A stretch of DNA of 64,000 nucleotides, taken from positions 37,215,896 through 37,279,895 of the forward strand of contig NC_067206.1 of the NCBI RefSeq assembly GCF_026262505.1, written 5' to 3'. Below are positions 58,095-64,000 of this stretch, one piece after another. The translations under genes and the position numbers were made by a program. The notes under the pieces are model-generated. The model worked only from the letters and a program-made list of their open reading frames with translations. It searched no databases and was not told the DNA's origin. How positions within the stretch are numbered: the stretch's first letter is position 1; each line of letters begins with the position of its first letter. The DNA comes from Trichomonas vaginalis G3 (Eukaryota; Parabasalia; Trichomonadida; Trichomonadidae).

Positions 58095-61000
58095 TCAGAA
58101 CTTCAACTTACGAATAAAGCTTGTTTTAGTCGTTATTGAAAAGTTGAACTTTTCAGCAAAGCAAGGTTGACATGACTTACATAAGTCGAATGCAATCTCT
58201 TGACCATCATAAAGTGCTTTGTAAAGTTTCATTAAACTGAACTCAGAGTCTTTGTCATATGTTCCAACAGGTATGTGAATGTTCTTATCTTCATTGTAAT
58301 AGCATTGTATAGCTTCAGGAAACATTTCATTAGCGGTTAAAGCAATAACATCTTGCTTCACGCCTTTCATTCTGCAGTGAAATGCAACTTCATTTAAATC
58401 GTTAGTGAGTAAGTCTATGTAGGTCTTCTTTCCACAGAAAATACTTTTATAAGCTAAACTTTGTTTTCCAGGTGTTATTTCTGCAAAGTCGCTATGAAAT
58501 TGACCAAGGTTCTTTCCTATAAGTTCGCGACCATATCTCTTCTTAAACTCTGCTGCAAGCTTTGGTATGTCTTCATTATATAAGTGCATACTGTCGGTAT
58601 CCTGGTAAAAGATTTGAAGTCCCATGTCCTCTGCAGTACAGAATACTTCATTCATAATACGTTTTGACATAGACAGAATATTAACACCAAGTGGACAGAA
58701 GTTAAAGTGTCTGCAAATGCTTTTCGTTAGCTTGAAAATAGTTTTATCTGAACCATCCAAACCTTCGAACTTCACTATATGGTTGTAATTTCTTATAGCA
58801 TATCTTATAGCATCTTTGTCATTTACTATGGTTATTTTTGACTCAATAGGAGATAGAATAGTTTTGCCATAAATGCTGTTCAGAATGAGTTTTATAATTT
58901 CTTGTAAGGGGTTTCCTTCTTTCTTATACTTTAACCTTAACTCAAACAACTTCTTTACTTCATCTCTTATTCTCATATCTCTGTTTCCATCGTAATAGTA
59001 TCCTTGCAACACTTCACATTTGACACCTTGATATTTTATGAGGTCTTGTAATGTTATATGGTCAACATACATGAGACAGCAAGTGTTTGAACTTCTTGGA
59101 ACGTTAAGTTCTGGATTTAGTTCAGGGTCGCAAACTATTAAATGAAAGTGTCTGGGTATACCAATCTCTGTTATCTTAATGAGAACAAAGAAGCCAGACA
59201 TAAACTTTTCACCAATGGGTTCCTTTTGGTCATCATCGAATAAATGTCTCATGAGATACTCTGTGCTTAACATCTCATCCTTCAATACTTTTGGAATACC
59301 TTCTAAAGTATAAAGTCTTGCTATAGCTGAAGGATATAATGAAACAGTGTCGAAGTCAGCAATGAGTTTCTTTTTGCTCTTTTGTTTCATGTTATCTGAC
59401 AACATACATCTTCCACCTTGAATGCATCTCGAAATAAATTCTCTTGGTTTATTTGAGAGGTCATAAAGATTTCCATTCGGGAAGTATACTCTGTTCTCAA
59501 ACAATTTGTTAGCAATTGAACAAATACTAACGTAGTCATAAACGTTTAAATCAAACTCTTTCAATAAGTCATTGCGGAACTTTACAAAACCTTCTCTTAA
59601 AATTCTTACATCTTGTTTGCAGTAAAACGTGCTATATTTTTCTAAGTCGAAGTGGTTTTCATCTATTCTGCAACCTTTGATGGAATCTATGTTCTTCATA
59701 AATGTATCTGCATCATGGATAAACTTACATGCTTCAGAAATGACACCAGTTCTGTTGTCATTTGCTAACAAAACACTGCTGTAGTAGTTATATGGAAATA
59801 CTTCTTTCGGTCCTGTTTGTAAGTTAAACATAGCAGGAAATAGTTTAAGCTTCTTATTTATAACACTGTAAGAGTCTTTTATAATAATTGCCCGTCCTTT
59901 ATATAAACCAGTTATTTGCATTGTTCGTGAACCTTTAATGATGGGAGTTCCTTTCACTTCTGTCATGTGTCTTAAGATGAAGTTTATGTCATAACTGAGG
60001 TTATGGAAATATATTAAACTCTTGTCAGGAAGTCTTTCCAAAAATTCTGTTGCACAGTTTTGACCCCAAATGCTTTCACTCACTGAACCATCTTCACTGT
60101 CATAACAGATGTTAAAAGCTTTATGAAAGCCATCCGTACTACACTCAAAGTCAGCAAAGAAAACGTGCTCAGGTATGAATTTACATTTAGCTTTATTTAC
60201 TTCTTTTGACTCTGCTTTCTTCTTCAGTTGTACACAATACTTTGGAGCATATGTCAAATCTTTAAATGGTGCAAGGTTCTGTTTATATAAGTCAGTAGTA
60301 TATGTGAAAAGTTCTCCATAAGAAATAGGTTCGAAATATTTGCACTCCCACAATGTTTTCATAACATCCCATAACGGGTGTTGTTCTATCATAACGAACT
60401 ACATATTTATTTCTCTCTTTGTATAAATCTTCATCTGTTTCTCAATGTTCATTCCACCACACTCCTTCAAGATTTCTTATAGTTTCGAATGAAGTATGTT
60501 GTCATTGGTAATCTTTCATTTAGCATGTAGTGGTCTTCAACAAGAAGTAAGTCAATAGTTCTAACAGTTTCGCATTCTTTTGGTATATATCTCTTTATTT
60601 CATTATGTCTTGAGTCATTGAAATAACCAATGGTAACATTAAATGCTATACCTGTTGCGTCAGAAATTTCTTGTACTTTACTTTGAGGAAAGTCTCTAAC
60701 ACGAATGACTTCTCTCATGTGGTCAATAGTTTCTTCATTTACTCCAGCCTGAATGCAAGCATAAACGAAACAATTGTCCTCTGTCATAAGTGTTGCAGTT
60801 CTTTTGTTCAGTTCATTGAAGATTTGGTAGCGTTCAAGATTTATAGGTAATGTGCAAAGATACTTCCAGAACTGACCGCTTCTCTTCTTATAAAACTTCT
60901 TTTCACCATTTCATTCCAAAAGCTTTCTATAAGTGCTGGGTTTCCTGTTTGCTTAAGAGCTTCCAAAATCTTTCTGGTCATTTGTCAGTGTGCTTTCATC

Positions 61001-61871
61001 TCTATATGGTCTCTTTTTTGGTTTGCCTTTCTTTACATCTGACATCGTTAAGCCTTCATATTCTGTTAAATCATACATCTTTATTTCAGTAAGATTCTTT
61101 ATGTTTGTCAAGAAGAAGTCATAGTGCATTTCAACAATACCTGCAGCATTTGCTTCTATCTCTGATATAAAGTTCTCCTTCAAGAGCTGATGTAGTAATG
61201 TTCCAATATTATTGAGGTTTAACGTAGAACATTCATACTTTCCACCAAGTTTATAACATACCATCCATCTCTGTTGTGAGTTTATTTTAATTTTCTCTAA
61301 GAGTCTCATGAAAACCTTACCGAAATGTTTGTGTAAATATTCTCTGTTTGGTTCATCTAAAGCTTCGATGTTAAAGTCAATGAGTCTATTGCCTGACTTC
61401 ACATTTCTCTTCCTATTCTCTTCATCTTTCTTTAACCATCTCTCACCTTCTTTTGGTTTGTCGTCAATGGAACGAATGACATCGTTAGCTTTGCGAACTT
61501 GTTCTATAGCACTTTTAAACATCTCTCTTCTCTGTTGTTTCAGTGTGTCGTCTCTTCTTCTTGTTTCACCAACGTTTGCATTTGTTATGTCAAACATTTC
61601 TCTTCTTACTTCATGAGGTACTGAACGTCTATGATATAAGTCAATAGCAATGTCATTTAAAGAAATGCTCTTGCATGGACTTCGTCCTCGCCGCGTTGCG
61701 GCTTTATGAACTCATGAATTCTATCATAACTTATTGCACCATTGTAGTCTTTAATGAAGTCAGCGAGTGCTTTTTTTGTTTGTCGCGTAATGTTTTGCAA
61801 CATCTATATTAGCTTCTGTAAGAAGTTGTTTTATTTCCGAGTGTTCTAACTTAGACAACTTCCGATACATC
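58095..61871 (-). pseudogene. B-family DNA polymerase, element B
   Basis: The C-terminal 765 codons (58095-60392) are open and complete: exonuclease motifs FFADFECSTDGFHKAF (Exo I) and YFHNLSYDINFILRHM (Exo II), YCKQDVRILREGF (Exo III), motif A LIADFDTVSLYPSAI, motif B LILNSIYGKTILS, motif C FYQDTDSMHLYN. The N-terminal part (60393-61871) includes the Cys/His segment (60467-60787) and a basic helical region (60953-61597). The gene as a whole is broken in its N-terminal part. A protein-primed polymerase that replicates the element. Confidence 0.8.
60467..60787 (-). other. Cys/His segment of the element B polymerase region
   Basis: Begins MTEDNCFVYACIQAGVNEET and ends VEDHYMLNERLPMTTYF. Aligns with EPCILTCLRNSGLVTDEKMK ... 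VHNHFMLNESLTN of the A polymerase. The Cys near the start and the H-Y/F-M-L-N-E near the end recall an OTU-like cysteine-peptidase layout, so this may be a protease-derived domain embedded in the polymerase. Inference. Confidence 0.5.
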
Positions 61872-61960
61872 TTTAGTAGGAAATAAAAAAATATTTTTGA
61901 AAAAATTAGATTAGATTTTTTTTAAGTTATTTTTCAAAATAATTTAATATTTTTATTTTA

Positions 61961-62434
61961 ATGAAACACATGCAAGATTGCAAGTTCTTTTCATACAATG
62001 CTCTCGCTACTGCCATCAAGAATGAGTTCAATAATGCTTCAAATGTTAATGTTATCTTTAACAAGAAGTTTGTGAAAGAATCTAAGTTCGGTCAGTATGT
62101 CAGACCATTAGCTATTGTCATTGACCGCAAACGTTATACTTCACAAGAGTTAGCAGTAGTTTTGAAACAAAAGGGTTTCTTCGTGAATGTCAAAGATACT
62201 CATTATACTGTTATAAAGAACTCCAACATTGACTTCTTCAGTATTGCTTTAAATCTTTCCGAACAGAAAGAATATAAGAAGGGTGAAACATCTGTGAAAT
62301 ATTATCCTTCATCTCTGAAGACAATAACGAACAAAGATGTTATACAAAAGTTCTTACCAAAGGTTGAAGAAGCTTCAATTGACATTGACGAAGGAAGTGA
62401 AATGGTTGAAGAAATTGACCCTGAAGCTATTTAA
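61961..62434 (+). CDS. 157-aa protein of element B, unknown
   Basis: Open from MKHMQDCKFFSYNALATAIK. Alpha/beta; segment PLAIVIDRKRYTSQELAVVL, FFVNVKDTHYTVIKNSNIDF. Acidic end IDIDEGSEMVEEIDPEAI. Divergent from the polymerase (starts 90 bp apart). The modular palindrome follows its stop by 4 bp. Acidic tail and location near the polymerase suggest a replication accessory factor, not proven. Confidence 0.5.
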   Translation: MKHMQDCKFFSYNALATAIKNEFNNASNVNVIFNKKFVKESKFGQYVRPLAIVIDRKRYTSQELAVVLKQKGFFVNVKDTHYTVIKNSNIDFFSIALNLSEQKEYKKGETSVKYYPSSLKTITNKDVIQKFLPKVEEASIDIDEGSEMVEEIDPEAI

Positions 62435-62437
62435 CCA

Positions 62438-62498
62438 AAAATATATTTTTGGTGAAGAGGTGAGATGTCACCTGTTTTCTCACCTGTTTTCTCACCTC
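62438..62498 (-). promoter_or_regulatory. Modular palindromic site e, element B
   Basis: AAAAATATATTTTTGGTGAA, centre GGTGAGATGTCACC (one base off the palindrome), then CTCACC half-sites 12 bp apart. It lies between the 3' ends of two convergent genes. Confidence 0.7.
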
Positions 62499-62550
62499 AT
62501 TCTCTCTTCGTTAATGTTGTCGTGACTTCTTCGTTAATGTTGTCGTGACT

Positions 62551-63411
62551 TCATTCTTCCTCTTTGAAGTTATCGAAATATTCTGTTATTTTTTCCTTCA
62601 GTAATGGTAAGTCTTCTTTGAAGGTAAGTATTGTGCAACCTTTGATGTCATAGTGTGTTTGAGGAAGAGTATTTTTGACAATTTCTTTTATTTGCTCATT
62701 CGGTGTCATTGAAATCGGTAAGTTTTCACGATAGAACCAGTTTCTGTCAGATTTATATATTTTAGCAAGGTCGTAAAAGCTTTTGTTGTTTCTTCTGACT
62801 AAATGCAACATAACCATATCTCTGTCTTCTTCATTCTCCAACTCTTCAGTATAAATCATATACTTATAGTTCTTTTCCTTTCCTTTTGGTACTGAACGCG
62901 GTATTCTTTTCTGTATGCTTTTGTCTTTGGATTCAATGACTTCATCTTTTGCTTGAAGTTTCTTTTCCATCTGTTCGCGTTCTTGTCTGTGAATTTCGTC
63001 AAGAAGTTTACAAACATACCAAGCATAACGAGGTGAAGCCCACATTGCTACAACATTTACGAGAAGTCTATGAACATAATATCCTCTCAAACCGTTTGGC
63101 AATTTTTCACGATTTTCATAGAGTTTTGGCGACTGGGGTTTTTTACCTACTCGCTGTTCTTCACTGTTTTCAGAAAAAAGTATGTCTCGCTGTGCTTCAT
63201 TTAATAGTTCAATAGTGCTTTGGTTCCTAAACCAGTCTTTAGGAAGTTTAGTATCTGGAGCATAACATGCTGTCAAAATACTTTGCATTTGGTACATGTC
63301 GTCTTTGACTGAACGAATGAGACGTAACTGTTTGTTATATTGTATGTACTCGTATTCTTCATTTATTGCTTCATGAACGATAGCAGTTGTTGTGTTCTCT
63401 GATGTTGTCAT
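62551..63411 (-). CDS. KilA-N domain protein, element B, 286 aa
   Basis: Open. MTTSENTTTAIVHEAINEEY, LRLIRSVKDDMYQMQSILTA, then a variable linker containing the in-frame palindromic unit (63101-63178), core GLRGYYVHRLLVNVVAMWAS, coiled coil, and the KGKEKNYKYMIYTEELENEE domain. About 80 percent like the A proteins by eye outside the linker, far closer than other A/B genes, so recently exchanged between lineages. A DNA-binding regulator is likely, as for viral KilA-N proteins. Confidence 0.72.
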   Translation of the reverse strand: MTTSENTTTAIVHEAINEEYEYIQYNKQLRLIRSVKDDMYQMQSILTACYAPDTKLPKDWFRNQSTIELLNEAQRDILFSENSEEQRVGKKPQSPKLYENREKLPNGLRGYYVHRLLVNVVAMWASPRYAWYVCKLLDEIHRQEREQMEKKLQAKDEVIESKDKSIQKRIPRSVPKGKEKNYKYMIYTEELENEEDRDMVMLHLVRRNNKSFYDLAKIYKSDRNWFYRENLPISMTPNEQIKEIVKNTLPQTHYDIKGCTILTFKEDLPLLKEKITEYFDNFKEEE

Positions 63412-63518
63412 TACTGTCTTTACATACAGGATAAAAAAATAAATAAAATAAAAACTAACTTTATTTTTTCTGAGATAAACACTATTTCTTCACAACATTA
63501 AATTTTATCCTGTATGAA
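63412..63518. promoter_or_regulatory. Divergent promoter between KilA-N and 63519 genes
   Basis: 107 bp between divergent starts. Minus strand: TTTTTTTATCCTGTATGTAA then AGACAGTA before the KilA-N start. Plus strand: TTTTATCCTGTATGAA before ATG 63519. So the same word TTTTATCCTGTATG faces both ways, once for each gene. Confidence 0.6.
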
Positions 63519-63893
63519 ATGACTTTAAAAAGATTATTGACTGACTTCGAATACTATCTCATTGACGCACTGACAGACCCTCAAAACTGTGTTGAAAGTT
63601 CTTTAAGCTTTAAGATTGAAGATACGACGCATTTTGTCTTCACTTACGTATTGAAAGAATATGACCGTTATCATAACGAAGTGAATCAAACACTAATAAA
63701 ATTTGTAGATAAAAAATTGGTTAACAATGAATATTTTAAACGTGAAGACCCAAACACTGCTGGAGATGATGAAGAATACAGACAAGTTATTGAAAAAAAT
63801 AACGCAAGATTAGATGCAATAGAAAAGAAGTTTAATGAATGTCTTACAAACACGTATGAATATCTTATGCGGTGGGAAGCCAGATGGAAATAA
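63519..63893 (+). CDS. 124-aa protein, homologue of the A KEKE-tailed protein
   Basis: Open. MTLKRLLTDFEYYLIDALTD, LSFKIEDTTHFVFTYVLKEY, DRYHNEVNQTLIKFVDKKLV. Aligns with the first half of 30979-31425; it lacks the Lys/Glu tail. Function unknown; conserved in both lineages and linked to different neighbours (ATPase in A, KilA-N in B). Confidence 0.6.
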   Translation: MTLKRLLTDFEYYLIDALTDPQNCVESSLSFKIEDTTHFVFTYVLKEYDRYHNEVNQTLIKFVDKKLVNNEYFKREDPNTAGDDEEYRQVIEKNNARLDAIEKKFNECLTNTYEYLMRWEARWK

Positions 63894-63930
63894 ATTTACG
63901 TCAAATATGCAATTTATAAAATCTTATGTC
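63894..63930. other. Right edge of element B
   Basis: AT-rich; the boundary is not defined. No inverse match to 53340-53566 found by eye. Confidence 0.3.
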
Positions 63931-64000
63931 GACAGGCTACGTAGCACAGTGGTCTAAGGTGGTGTTATGGAGGGGTCAGGGTCTGTGGTTCGAACCGCGA
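63931..64000 (+). repeat. tRNA-like sequence, probably a tRNA-derived SINE head
   Basis: Box A TAGCACAGTGG (63942-63952) and box B GGTTCGAAC (63987-63995) at the normal tRNA distance of 45 bp. The D, anticodon and T stems do not pair well, which argues against a working tRNA and for a tRNA-derived SINE. It runs off the window. Confidence 0.5.

Larger units (their letters stand above)
53400..63900. mobile_element. Element B, virus-like element related to lineage A
   Basis: About 10.5 kb with its own capsid, penton-like protein, B-family polymerase, KilA-N gene and several small genes homologous to A genes. No integrase, helicase or packaging ATPase is found in the window, and no clear terminal repeats, so it is a truncated element or one with parts outside. 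Most genes are open; a few (about five) look broken. Divergent from A at protein level, so a separate lineage; younger than C. Confidence 0.7.

Noticed and set aside
53340-63930. Terminal inverted repeats for element B
   Set aside because: No inverse match between its two edges could be found by eye.
63935-64000. Functional tRNA gene
   Set aside because: Boxes A and B are present, but the D, anticodon and T stems pair poorly; kept as tRNA-like/SINE.

Overview
The window is a eukaryotic, AT-rich stretch made almost wholly of virus-like mobile DNA. I see no host protein gene. The core is two closely related copies of one Polinton/Maverick-type element (lineage A) in head-to-tail tandem, followed by a DNA transposon, an old decayed element of another lineage (C) and a third virus-like element (B) related to A. 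The host cannot be named from sequence. A unicellular eukaryote such as a parabasalid, or another AT-rich eukaryote rich in Mavericks, would fit. The tRNA-like sequence at the right edge shows only that the flank is nuclear-type DNA.

Layout. 1-21950 is A copy 1, whose left end lies outside the window. 21951-22190 is a short spacer between facing terminal repeats. 22191-46092 is A copy 2, with both terminal inverted repeats, about 23.9 kb. About 46116-48961 is a DNA transposon with a Mutator/Kolobok-like transposase. About 49000-53400 is element C, badly decayed. About 53400-63900 is element B. From 63931 to the end is a tRNA-like sequence. Both A copies are fossils: copy 1 has roughly a dozen broken genes and copy 2 about as many or more. 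They are so alike by eye that they are young. Sequencing length errors cannot be excluded as the source of some breaks.

Genes of lineage A. The virion set is a double jelly-roll-type major capsid protein, a 268-aa probable minor capsid protein, a probable penton-like protein, small amphipathic or membrane proteins and an A32-like packaging ATPase. The replication set is a B-family DNA polymerase, an SF3 (D5-like) helicase and an acid-tailed protein that may bind ssDNA. An rve-type integrase handles insertion. Accessory genes are a Dam-like adenine methyltransferase, two KilA-N/Bro-like proteins, HNH endonucleases and a fibre with a phage tail-collar-type domain. Element B has its own divergent capsid, penton-like and polymerase genes and shares a KilA-N gene and several small genes with A. 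I find no integrase or packaging ATPase in B within the window.

Most striking structures. (1) A modular palindromic site occurs five times, in A copy 1 and in B: three direct half-sites 12 bp apart, an AGATCT-type centre, two inverted half-sites 8 bp apart and an AT box. It comes in two half-site 'dialects', and one site is a chimera of them. (2) A 1.6-kb insertion in the fibre gene, with a 7-bp target duplication, is filled with long stem-loops whose pairing is kept while their sequence drifts. (3) A hairpin-bearing palindromic unit is arrayed beside the KilA genes and also lies in frame inside them. (4) The segment between the KilA genes and the polymerase is exchanged wholesale between the two A copies.
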